Positions 18,411-25,850 of a DNA stretch of 64,000 nucleotides are shown here, piece by piece. The notes below the pieces were generated by a model that worked only from the letters and a program-made list of their open reading frames with translations, searched no databases and was not told where the DNA came from. Numbering within the stretch: position 1 is the stretch's first letter; the number at the start of each line of letters is the position of its first letter. The translations under genes were made by a program, and so were the position numbers. This DNA comes from Microbacterium sp. MAH-37 (GTDB lineage Bacteria > Actinomycetota > Actinomycetes > Actinomycetales > Microbacteriaceae), in contig NZ_WSEN01000009.1 of the NCBI RefSeq assembly GCF_009758255.1, forward strand, positions 286,863 through 350,862, in the 5' to 3' direction.

Positions 18411-19397
18411 TCAGGACGCCCAGGCGCGCAGCCTGTCCAGGCCCCACGTCGTGACGATGCGGGATGCCGGCACGCCGGCGCGCTCTGCGCGCTCGGCACC
18501 GTGATCGAGCAGCGACAGCTGCCCTGGCGCGTGCGCGTCGGAATCGATCGAGAACAGACATCCCTCCTCGAGAGCGATCGCGATCAGCTCGTCGGGCGGG
18601 TCCTGGCGCTCCGGACGGGAGTTGATCTCGACGGCCACGCCGTGCTCGGCGCAGGCCGCGAACACTGCGCGCGCATCGAACTCCGACGGCGGGCGCGTGC
18701 CGCGCTCCCCCTGCACCAGCCTCCCGGTGCAGTGCCCCAGCACGTTCACGTGCGGGTTCGAGACTGCGGCGATCATCCGCCTGGTCATCGGCGCCGCGTC
18801 CATGCGCAGACCGGAATGCACAGATGCGACCACGATGTCCAGCTCCTCGAGCAGCGCGGGCTCCTGGTCGAGCGCGCCGTCATCGAGGATGTCCACCTCG
18901 ATCCCTGCGAGGAGCGTGAGACCGCCGCCGGTCTGCGCCCGCACGAGCGGGATCTGCTCTCGGAGCCGCTCGGCGGACAGCCCGCGTGCCACGCGCAGCC
19001 GCGGCGAATGATCGGTGATCGCGTAGTACTCATGTCCCAGCGCCCTGGCCGCCTCGACCATCGACTCGATCGGCGTGGTGCCGTCGGACCAGTCGGTGTG
19101 CGAATGCAGGTCGCCGCGCAGCAGCGCGCGCAGCTCGGAACGACGCTCGGGCTCGACCACGCCGCGCAGCTCGACGAGGTAGTCCGGCACCTGCCCGGCA
19201 TCCGCCTGCCGGATGACGGCGAACGTCGACTCGCCGATGCCTTTCACCGCCCGCAGGCGGGACGGGTCGCTGCGCACATCATCAGGAAGCTCCTGCAGCG
19301 TCGCCGCCGCCTGCCGGAAGGCCTTCGCGCGATACCGCGACGCACGCTCCCGCTCCAGCAGAGCGGCGATCTCGAGCAGAGCGGCGATGGCGTCCAC
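18411..19397 (-). CDS. PHP-domain protein with N-terminal helix-hairpin-helix (PolX C-terminal-like)
   Basis: This 328-residue protein resembles the non-polymerase parts of bacterial PolX. It has an N-terminal HhH-like helical region (YRAKAFRQAAATLQELP, VKGIGEST) and then a PHP phosphoesterase domain. Metal ligands are in DLHSHTDWSDG, ITDHSPRL, GIEVDIL, ASVHSG, LGHCTGR and SIDSDAHAP. The nucleotidyltransferase palm is missing. Its substrate is unknown; a phosphoesterase or 3'-end nuclease is plausible. A GTG start lies 12 nt downstream of the trpD stop, so it forms an operon with trpD. Confidence 0.85.
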   Translation of the reverse strand: MDAIAALLEIAALLERERASRYRAKAFRQAAATLQELPDDVRSDPSRLRAVKGIGESTFAVIRQADAGQVPDYLVELRGVVEPERRSELRALLRGDLHSHTDWSDGTTPIESMVEAARALGHEYYAITDHSPRLRVARGLSAERLREQIPLVRAQTGGGLTLLAGIEVDILDDGALDQEPALLEELDIVVASVHSGLRMDAAPMTRRMIAAVSNPHVNVLGHCTGRLVQGERGTRPPSEFDARAVFAACAEHGVAVEINSRPERQDPPDELIAIALEEGCLFSIDSDAHAPGQLSLLDHGAERAERAGVPASRIVTTWGLDRLRAWAS

Positions 19398-19409
19398 GGC
19401 GCGATCCGA

Positions 19410-20474
19410 TCAGGAGGCGGCGAGCTCGCGGGTCGCCCGCACCCATTCGTCGAGCTTGGCGGAGGCCCTGCCGTCGTCGATCGCGGCCTCCGCTCGGGCG
19501 TATGCGGCGCGCAGTCGCTCCAGGATCGGCACCTGGGTGAGACTCGCGTCGCGCGACAGCTCGAACGCGACGACGCCCGCGGCGGCGTTCAGCAGCACGA
19601 TGTCGCGCACCGCACCCTTCTCGCCGTCCAGGGTGCGGCGCAGCACGCCGGCGTTGTGCTCCGGCGAGCCTCCGATCAGGTCGGACAGGTCGGCGAGGGG
19701 GATCCCGAGATCACGCGGGTCGAGGTCGTGCTCGTGGATGTCGCCTCGGGCGACCTCCCAGATGCGGCTGTGGCCGGTCGTGGTGAGTTCGTCCAGTCCG
19801 TCGTCGCCGCGGAACACGAGCGCGGTGGCGCCGCGGGTGCGGAACACTCCGGTGATCAGCGGGACCCGGTCGAGCTGCGCGACTCCGACGGCGTTCGCCT
19901 CCGCGCGAGCGGGGTTGCAGAGCGGGCCGAGCATGTTGAAGACGGTGGGGACGCCGAGCTGGGCGCGCGTCGGACCGGCGTTCTTGAATCCGGGGTGGAA
20001 GGCGCCGGCCCACGCGAAGGTGATCCCGGTGCGATCCAGGACAGCCGCGACGTGCTCGGGCGACAGCGTCAGATCGAGACCGAGCGAGGCCAGCACGTCG
20101 GAGGAGCCGGATGCCGAGCTCGCGGCCTTGTTGCCGTGCTTGACGACCGGAACACCGAGCGCGCCGATGATGATGGCCGCCGTCGTGGAGACGTTCACGG
20201 TGCCGATCCTGTCGCCGCCGGTGCCGACGATGTCGAGCACGTCGGAGGACACCGGCAGCGGCACCGCGGCCTCGAGGATCGCGTCACGGAACCCGACCAC
20301 CTCGTCGATGGTCTCGCCCTTCGCGCGCAGCGCGATCAGGAAGCCTGCGAGCTGCGCCTCGGACACCTTGCCCTGCATGACCTGGCGCATCGCCCACGTG
20401 GACTCCCAGACGCTGAGGTCGCGTCGTTCCAGAAGCATCGTGAGCAGGTCGGACCAGGTGAGGGAGTCAGCCAT
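19410..20474 (-). CDS. trpD: Anthranilate phosphoribosyltransferase
   Basis: TrpD transfers the phosphoribosyl group of PRPP to anthranilate in tryptophan synthesis. The 354-residue protein shows the PRPP/Mg motif VGTGGDRIGTVNVST, KHGNKAASSASGSSDVL, and RAQLGVPTVFNMLGPLCNPA. An N-terminal helical domain begins at MADSLTWSDLLTML. The ATG at 20474 is preferred over an upstream frame because TAAGAT lies 7 nt before it. No other trp genes are in the window; isolated trpD next to the respiratory genes is a common actinobacterial arrangement. Confidence 0.95.
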   Translation of the reverse strand: MADSLTWSDLLTMLLERRDLSVWESTWAMRQVMQGKVSEAQLAGFLIALRAKGETIDEVVGFRDAILEAAVPLPVSSDVLDIVGTGGDRIGTVNVSTTAAIIIGALGVPVVKHGNKAASSASGSSDVLASLGLDLTLSPEHVAAVLDRTGITFAWAGAFHPGFKNAGPTRAQLGVPTVFNMLGPLCNPARAEANAVGVAQLDRVPLITGVFRTRGATALVFRGDDGLDELTTTGHSRIWEVARGDIHEHDLDPRDLGIPLADLSDLIGGSPEHNAGVLRRTLDGEKGAVRDIVLLNAAAGVVAFELSRDASLTQVPILERLRAAYARAEAAIDDGRASAKLDEWVRATRELAAS

Positions 20475-20481
20475 AGCAAGG

Positions 20482-20487
20482 ATCTTA
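20482..20487 (-). promoter_or_regulatory. Candidate leaderless -10 box of trpD
   Basis: TAAGAT (minus strand) ends 7 nt before the trpD ATG in the AT-rich TATAAGATCCTTGCT. Confidence 0.55.
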
Positions 20488-20666
20488 TAGAGCGGTATGC
20501 CGCACGGCAGACGAGATGACGGATGATGCCCGATCGATGCAACCGCAGCGCCCACCGCACGATTGCGCGGATTCCGGGCGGATTCGCAGGTGGTTCTTAG
20601 GTTCCCCTAAGTCCGGATCCGGCGAAACGGGCGACCATGGTGCAAGAATCGGCGGCGCGAATCGGC

Positions 20667-20672
20667 CATAAT
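20667..20672 (+). promoter_or_regulatory. Candidate -10 box of ctaE-qcrCAB
   Basis: CATAAT ends 6 nt before the GTG at 20679. The intervening GGAACC is a poor ribosome site, which favours a leaderless start. Confidence 0.45.
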
Positions 20673-20678
20673 GGAACC

Positions 20679-21332
20679 GTGACCACCTCAGCGACGTATG
20701 CCCCGGCGGCAAGAACCATCAAGCGGCCAAACCCGGTCGCTGTCGGCACCATCGTGTGGCTCGGCAGTGAAGTCATGTTCTTCGCGGGACTCTTCGCGAT
20801 CTACTTCACGCTCCGCAGCACATCCCCCGAACTGTGGGGTGAGCGCACCGAGATGCTGAACGTGCCCTACGCGTTCGTCAACACGCTGATCCTGGTGTTC
20901 TCCTCGTTCACCTGCCAGATGGGCGTGTTCGCGGCCGAGGACCTGCAGCCGTACAAGCTCCCGAAGGGTCAGCTCAACGCGGCCGGCCGTCGTCGCCTGT
21001 TCGGCTGGGGCATGGTCGAGTGGTTCTGGGTCACCTTCATCCTGGGCGCGATCTTCGTCTCGGGTCAGGTCTGGGAGTACGCGCAGCTGACCATGGAGGG
21101 CATGCCGATCTCGGCCGACTCCTACGCCTCGGCCTTCTACCTCACCACCGGTTTCCACGCCCTGCACGTCACCGGCGGTCTCATCGCGTTCCTGCTCGTC
21201 ATCGGACGTGCGTACGCGGTCAAGAACTTCGGGCACAAGGAGGCGACCTCCTCGATCGTCGTGTCGTACTACTGGCACTTCGTCGACGTCGTCTGGATCG
21301 TGCTGTTCATCGTCATCTACTTCCTGAAGTGA
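20679..21332 (+). CDS. ctaE: Cytochrome c oxidase subunit III
   Basis: This 217-residue membrane protein has about five transmembrane segments, as in the short actinobacterial COX III that lacks the first two helices. Diagnostic segments are [34 protein letters not shown] and the C-terminal [15 protein letters not shown]. It belongs to the aa3 oxidase of the bcc-aa3 supercomplex. The GTG at 20679 is chosen for family alignment (TTSATYAPA); a frame-compatible ATG lies 42 nt upstream. It heads an operon with qcrC, qcrA and qcrB. Confidence 0.94.
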   Translation: MTTSATYAPAARTIKRPNPVAVGTIVWLGSEVMFFAGLFAIYFTLRSTSPELWGERTEMLNVPYAFVNTLILVFSSFTCQMGVFAAEDLQPYKLPKGQLNAAGRRRLFGWGMVEWFWVTFILGAIFVSGQVWEYAQLTMEGMPISADSYASAFYLTTGFHALHVTGGLIAFLLVIGRAYAVKNFGHKEATSSIVVSYYWHFVDVVWIVLFIVIYFLK

Positions 21333-21352
21333 GAGCGGAGCGAATCCCCGAC

Positions 21353-22156
21353 ATGGTACGAGAGAAGAAGCGCCGCTCACGCGGCCGTCGCAGCCCGTTC
21401 GCAGCGATCGCACTGATCGGCGCAGGCCTCCTGATCACCGGTGGCGTGTACGCCGGCGCAACGGCGGCCATGGCGGCGACCGACACCAAGACCCAGGCCT
21501 CCGCTGAGCTCACGGTCGACGACGGTCAGAAGCTGTTCCAGGCCAACTGCGCCACCTGCCACGGCATGAACCTCGAGGGCACCGGCGACGGTCCGACGCT
21601 GATCGGCGTGGGCGAGCTGGCCGTCGAGTTCCAGATGTCGACCGGTCGCATGCCGCTGCAGATGCAGGGACCGCAGGCGCCGCAGAAGCACCCGCAGTTC
21701 ACTGAGGAGCAGATCCGCGCGGTGGCCGCCTACGTGCAGTCCGTCGCCCCCGGACCGACCTTCCCGAAGGACGAGATCCTGGATGGCAAGGGCGACGTCG
21801 CGCACGGCGCCGAGCTGTTCCGTATCAACTGCGCGATGTGCCACAACGTCGCGGCGGCCGGTGGCGCGCTCACCGAGGGCAAGTACGCCCCCGCACTGAC
21901 CTCCACCAGCGCACTGCACATGTACGCGGCCATGGTCACGGGCCCGCAGAACATGCCGGTCTTCGGCGACATGAACCTCTCGGACGAGGACAAGCGCGAC
22001 ATCATCTCGGCTCTGCTGTTCCAGCAGGACGCCGTGCAGATCGGCGGCTTCACGCTCGGATCGCTCGGCCCCGTGTCCGAGGGCCTGTTCATCTGGATCT
22101 TCGGGATCGGCGCCCTCGTCGCGCTGACCGTGTGGATCACGGCGAAGTCCAACTGA
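21353..22156 (+). CDS. qcrC: Cytochrome bc1 complex dihaem cytochrome c subunit
   Basis: This 267-residue membrane-bound c-type cytochrome carries two haem sites: C66-ATC-H70 and C160-AMC-H164. It has an N-terminal basic/hydrophobic signal-anchor (residues 15-42) and a C-terminal membrane helix (GLFIWIFGIGALVALTVWI). In actinobacteria the dihaem QcrC replaces a separate soluble cytochrome c, passing electrons directly to the CuA centre of CtaC. GAGCGGAG precedes the ATG, 20 nt after ctaE. Confidence 0.95.
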   Translation: MVREKKRRSRGRRSPFAAIALIGAGLLITGGVYAGATAAMAATDTKTQASAELTVDDGQKLFQANCATCHGMNLEGTGDGPTLIGVGELAVEFQMSTGRMPLQMQGPQAPQKHPQFTEEQIRAVAAYVQSVAPGPTFPKDEILDGKGDVAHGAELFRINCAMCHNVAAAGGALTEGKYAPALTSTSALHMYAAMVTGPQNMPVFGDMNLSDEDKRDIISALLFQQDAVQIGGFTLGSLGPVSEGLFIWIFGIGALVALTVWITAKSN

Positions 22157-22192
22157 CGCATTTCTTCTGAAGAGGAACGTACGAGGAGCACC

Positions 22193-23269
22193 ATGGCACA
22201 CGACGACGACACGCAGGCTCTCGACAGGGCCTACCAGCCCTCGCCGGGGCTGGGCGTCGCAGTCAGCGATCCCGCGCAGAACCCGGGGCTTCCGGAGCAT
22301 CGCCACCGGATGACGGACAAGGACCCCAAGGCCGAGAAGGCCGCGGTCCGCACGGTCTACACCCTCTTCTACCTCTCGCTCGCGGGCAGCATCTGGGCGG
22401 TCGCCGCCTACATGCTGTTCCCGATCGAGAGCGGCGCGCTGATCGACATCAGGTACAATAACCTGTTCATCGGTCTCGGCATCGCGCTGGCCCTGCTCGC
22501 CATCGGTCTCGGAGCCATCCACTGGTCCAAGGCGCTGATGAGCGACAAGGAGTTCATCGAGTACCGTCACCCCACCCGCGGCCGCGATTCGACGCGCGCG
22601 GCCTCGCTCAAGGCCTTCGCCGACGCCAACGAGGAGTCCGGCTTCGGTCGCCGCGTGATGATCCGCAATTCGATGATCGCCGCCGTCGTGGCGTCCATCA
22701 TCCCCGGTGTCACGCTGTTCCGCGGTCTCGCACCGTTCAACACCCCGGATGACCCCGAGGCCGGTGACCCCGTCGCGCTGCTCGAGCAGACGATGTGGAA
22801 GAAGGGCGTCAAGCTCGTCCGCGACCCCGACGGCACCCCGATCCGCGCAGCGGATGTCACGCTCGGCTCCGCCGTGCACGTCATCCCCGAGGGTCTCACC
22901 GACCTCGGCCACGAAGGCGGGATGCTCGAGCAGAAGGCCAAGGCGATCGTGCTGCTGATGCGCCTGCGTCCCGAGCAGCTCATCGAGGCCGACGACCGCA
23001 AGGACTGGTCGTACGACGGCATCGTCGCCTACTCCAAGGTGTGCACGCACGTCGGCTGCCCCGTGGCGCTGTACGAGCAGCAGACCCACCACCTGCTCTG
23101 CCCCTGCCACCAGTCGCAGTTCGATGTGACCGAGCACGCCAAGGTCATCTTCGGACCCGCTGCCCGGCCGCTGCCCCAGCTGCCGATCATGGTCGACGAC
23201 GAGGGCTACCTCGTCGCGCAGAGCGATTTCCACGAACCCGTCGGTCCGAGCTTCTGGGAGCGTCATTGA
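22193..23269 (+). CDS. qcrA: Cytochrome bc1 complex Rieske iron-sulfur subunit
   Basis: This 358-residue protein has three membrane helices (about 58-80, 95-115 and 160-180), the actinobacterial form of QcrA. The Rieske [2Fe-2S] ligands are C284, H286, C303 and H306 in CTHVGC and CPCHQSQFD, with C289/C305 as the stabilising disulfide. It takes electrons from menaquinol at the Qo site of QcrB and passes them to QcrC. GAGGAGC lies before the ATG. The stop overlaps the TTG start of qcrB. Confidence 0.96.
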   Translation: MAHDDDTQALDRAYQPSPGLGVAVSDPAQNPGLPEHRHRMTDKDPKAEKAAVRTVYTLFYLSLAGSIWAVAAYMLFPIESGALIDIRYNNLFIGLGIALALLAIGLGAIHWSKALMSDKEFIEYRHPTRGRDSTRAASLKAFADANEESGFGRRVMIRNSMIAAVVASIIPGVTLFRGLAPFNTPDDPEAGDPVALLEQTMWKKGVKLVRDPDGTPIRAADVTLGSAVHVIPEGLTDLGHEGGMLEQKAKAIVLLMRLRPEQLIEADDRKDWSYDGIVAYSKVCTHVGCPVALYEQQTHHLLCPCHQSQFDVTEHAKVIFGPAARPLPQLPIMVDDEGYLVAQSDFHEPVGPSFWERH

Positions 23270-25089
23270 GCACCTCAACCGTCACCGAAAAGCCCTCGAC
23301 GGAGCAGGCTGAGAAGCCCCTCGGCGGCCGCTTCCTCAACGCCACCGCGAACTACATCGATGAGCGCACCAGCCTCTCGGGCTTCGTCAAGGAGCTCGGT
23401 CGCAAGATCTTCCCCGACCACTGGTCGTTCATGCTGGGCGAGATCGCGCTCTGGAGCTTCGTCGTCGTGTTCCTCTCGGGCACGTTCCTGACGTTCTTCT
23501 TCCAGGCCTCGATGGTTCCCACGCACTACACGGGCGCCTACGCCCCGATGCGCGGCATCGAGATGTCTGCGGCACTCGAGTCGACTCTGCGCATCTCCTT
23601 CGACCTGCGCGGTGGCCTCCTGGTCCGTCAGATCCACCACTGGGCCGCGCTGGTCTTCGTGGCCGGCATCGGCGTGCACATGCTCCGCGTGTTCTTCACG
23701 GGTGCGTTCCGCAAGCCCCGCGAGCTGAACTGGGTGATCGGCTTCGTGCTGTTCATCCTGGCCATGGCAGAGGGCTTCACCGGTTACTCGCTCCCCGACG
23801 ACCTGCTCTCGGGCAACGGCCTCCGCATCATCGACGGCATGGTCAAGGGCCTCCCGCTGATCGGAACCTGGACCTCGTTCCTGCTGTTCGGCGGCGAGTT
23901 CCCGGGCGATCAGATCGTCGGACGCCTGTACACGCTGCACATCCTGCTGCTGCCGCTGCTGGTGATCGGCCTGATCGTCGTGCACCTGATGCTGATGGTG
24001 ATCAACAAGCACACGCAGTTCGCCGGCCCCGCCCGCACGAACGACAACGTCGTGGGTTACCCGATGATGCCGGTCTACATGTCGAAGATGGGTGGCTTCC
24101 TGTTCATCGTCTTCGGCACGATCGTGCTGATCGCGTCGCTCTTCCAGATCAACCCGATCTGGAACTACGGTCCGTACGACCCGTCGCCCGTGTCCGCAGG
24201 TACGCAGCCGGACTGGTACATCGGCTTCGCCGACGGTGCGCTGCGTCTGGCACCGTCCAACCTCGACGTGGTCTTCCTGAACCACACCTGGTCGTTCGGC
24301 ATCCTGATCCCGGTCGCCGTGCTCGGTCTGTTCATCGTGCTCGTCGCGATCTACCCCTTCATCGAGGCGTGGATCACCGGCGACAAGCGCGAGCACCACA
24401 TCGCAGAGCGCCCGCGCAACTCGGCCACCCGCACCGCCATCGGCGTCGCCGGCGTGATCTTCTACGCCGTGCTCTGGGCTGCCGCCTCGTCCGACCTCAT
24501 CGCGACGCACTTCATGCTCACCATGGAGGGTGTCATCCACACTCTGCAGGCTCTGCTCTTCCTCGGGCCGATCATCGGATACTTCGTCACGAAGCGCATC
24601 TGCATCGCGCTCCAGAAGAAGGACCGCGAGATCGTGCTGCACGGCTACGAGTCGGGTCGTATCGTCCGCCTCCCCGGTGGCGAGTTCATCGAGGTGCACG
24701 AGCCGGTCGACGTGTACGACCGCTGGAAGCTCATCGACTACGAGACCTACGAGCCGCTGGTGGTCCGTCCGAACGCCAAGGGCCGCATCCCCTGGACGCA
24801 GAACCTGCGTTCGGCGATGTCGCGCTGGTTCTTCGAGGACCGCCTGCAGCCCCTCACCCAGGCCGAGATCGATGCCGCGGACGCCCACCAGCACCACGCG
24901 CTGGCTGACATGGACGCCACCGAGGCCGCCGAGATCGCCGGAGCGCACGAACGTGCCGGCGTCACCGACGAGTCCACCATCGCTCCTGCCACGGATGCTC
25001 CGATCGGTGAGACCCCGAACACGCCGAGCTCGGTCATCGCGACCGACCCGGTGAAGAAGTCCCGCAAGAAGGCGGAGGACGGCGAGTAA
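23266..25089 (+). CDS. qcrB: Cytochrome bc1 complex cytochrome b subunit
   Basis: This 607-residue cytochrome b has about nine membrane helices and haem histidines in QIHHWAALVFVAGIGVHMLR and TLHILLLPLLVIGLIVVHLM. PDDLLSG (a PEWY-equivalent region) and an extended cytoplasmic C-terminus, typical of actinobacteria, are present. It oxidises menaquinol and is the target of imidazopyridine-type inhibitors in mycobacteria. The start is the rare codon TTG at 23266, within TTGA shared with the qcrA stop and with GGGAG upstream. A hairpin terminator follows at 25113. Confidence 0.95.
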   Translation: MSTSTVTEKPSTEQAEKPLGGRFLNATANYIDERTSLSGFVKELGRKIFPDHWSFMLGEIALWSFVVVFLSGTFLTFFFQASMVPTHYTGAYAPMRGIEMSAALESTLRISFDLRGGLLVRQIHHWAALVFVAGIGVHMLRVFFTGAFRKPRELNWVIGFVLFILAMAEGFTGYSLPDDLLSGNGLRIIDGMVKGLPLIGTWTSFLLFGGEFPGDQIVGRLYTLHILLLPLLVIGLIVVHLMLMVINKHTQFAGPARTNDNVVGYPMMPVYMSKMGGFLFIVFGTIVLIASLFQINPIWNYGPYDPSPVSAGTQPDWYIGFADGALRLAPSNLDVVFLNHTWSFGILIPVAVLGLFIVLVAIYPFIEAWITGDKREHHIAERPRNSATRTAIGVAGVIFYAVLWAAASSDLIATHFMLTMEGVIHTLQALLFLGPIIGYFVTKRICIALQKKDREIVLHGYESGRIVRLPGGEFIEVHEPVDVYDRWKLIDYETYEPLVVRPNAKGRIPWTQNLRSAMSRWFFEDRLQPLTQAEIDAADAHQHHALADMDATEAAEIAGAHERAGVTDESTIAPATDAPIGETPNTPSSVIATDPVKKSRKKAEDGE

Positions 25090-25112
25090 CACCGCCCCTC
25101 CCCTGCAGCACC

Positions 25113-25144
25113 AGGAGGGCCCCGTCTTCGGACGGGGCCCTCCT
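25113..25144 (+). terminator. Terminator of ctaE-qcrCAB
   Basis: A perfect 14-bp stem (AGGAGGGCCCCGTC / GACGGGGCCCTCCT) is closed by the stable TTCG tetraloop. It lies 24 nt beyond the qcrB stop. The following U content is low. Confidence 0.8.
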
Positions 25145-25164
25145 TCGTCGTCCGCGCGGCTCAG

Positions 25165-25170
25165 TAGGCT
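25165..25170 (+). promoter_or_regulatory. Candidate leaderless -10 box of the GNAT gene at 25177
   Basis: TAGGCT ends 6 nt before the ATG at 25177. Confidence 0.5.
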
Positions 25171-25176
25171 GGTGCG

Positions 25177-25674
25177 ATGCCCCTGACCATCCGTGACGCG
25201 CACTCCGCGGACCTCGCCGAGATCGAGGCCGTCGAGGCGGAAGCCGACCTGCTCCTGATCGAGACCTTCGGGGCTGTCGACTGGCCGCCCCCGGATCCCG
25301 CGGCCGAGCGCGCCTCGCAGCCGGGGTTCCTGCTCGTCGGCGAGCTGGACGGAAAGGTCGTCGGCTTCGCGCACGTGCTGGAGGTGCATCGGGTGGTGCA
25401 CCTCGAGCAGGTGGCCGTCCTCCCCCGCTACGGCCGCCGAGGCATCGGGCGGAGACTCGTCGAGGAGGCGCTCCGCGTCGCAGCAGACCGAGGGTACGAG
25501 GAGATCACGCTGCGCACCTACGCGAACGTGCCCTGGAACGCGCCGTTCTACGCCTCCTGCGGCTTCCAGGTCTCCGTACCGGCGACGGACTTCCACCGCG
25601 GCCTGATCAGCGTCGAGGAGTCGCTCGGGCTGATGCGGTACGGCGCGCGCGTCCAGATGACCGCATCGCTCTGA
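25177..25674 (+). CDS. GNAT-family N-acetyltransferase
   Basis: This 165-residue single-domain acetyltransferase has the N-terminal IRDAHSADLAEI. The acetyl-CoA motif A is HLEQVAVLPRYGRRGIGRRLVEEAL (Q/R-x-x-G-x-G/A type, near residues 80-104), and motif B is NAPFYASCGFQV. The substrate cannot be told from sequence. It sits between the qcr terminator and the threonyl leader region, with its own leaderless-type promoter. Confidence 0.85.
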   Translation: MPLTIRDAHSADLAEIEAVEAEADLLLIETFGAVDWPPPDPAAERASQPGFLLVGELDGKVVGFAHVLEVHRVVHLEQVAVLPRYGRRGIGRRLVEEALRVAADRGYEEITLRTYANVPWNAPFYASCGFQVSVPATDFHRGLISVEESLGLMRYGARVQMTASL

Positions 25675-25696
25675 CCTCCCTCGCGTGGGCACGTGC

Positions 25697-25702
25697 TATC
25701 TT
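25697..25702 (+). promoter_or_regulatory. Candidate leaderless -10 box of the threonine leader peptide
   Basis: TATCTT ends 6 nt before the ATG of the 17-codon leader ORF at 25709, so the transcript would begin with the leader peptide itself. Confidence 0.55.
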
Positions 25703-25708
25703 CTTCCC

Positions 25709-25762
25709 ATGCGCATGCTTCAGGTCACCACGACGCCGGACTCTCTCCGGCGCTGCCTGTAG
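25709..25762 (+). CDS. Threonine-rich leader peptide (17 residues)
   Basis: The peptide reads MRMLQVTTTPDSLRRCL and ends at TAG 25760-25762. Codons 7-9 (25727-25735) are three consecutive threonine codons (ACC ACG ACG). It starts directly at a leaderless promoter and lies 88 nt upstream of a threonyl-tRNA synthetase-like gene. This is the arrangement expected of a ribosome-mediated attenuator that senses charged tRNA-Thr. It is too short for a stable protein. Its existence as a translated ORF is inferred from the promoter spacing, the Thr run and the hairpins. Confidence 0.6.
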   Translation: MRMLQVTTTPDSLRRCL

Positions 25763-25816
25763 CGGATCACGCACACAACAGAGCTCGGGGAACGCCCCGG
25801 GCTCTCGTCGTCTTCC
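25735..25816 (+). promoter_or_regulatory. Candidate transcription attenuator sensing threonine supply
   Basis: Stem 1 is GCCGGA-CTCTC-TCCGGC (25735-25751), overlapping leader codons 9-15. The terminator stem is GAGCTCGGGG-AACG-CCCCGGGCTC (25781-25804, one G-U pair), followed by TCGTCGTCTTCC. An alternative pairing of TCTCCGG (25744-25750) with TCGGGGA (25785-25791) excludes both. A ribosome stalled on the Thr codons would melt stem 1 and free its 3' arm to form this antiterminator. This is inference from sequence pairing only. Confidence 0.55.
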
Positions 25817-25850
25817 GGTGTCTCCTCGGCTCCCCACGAAGGAGGACCCC

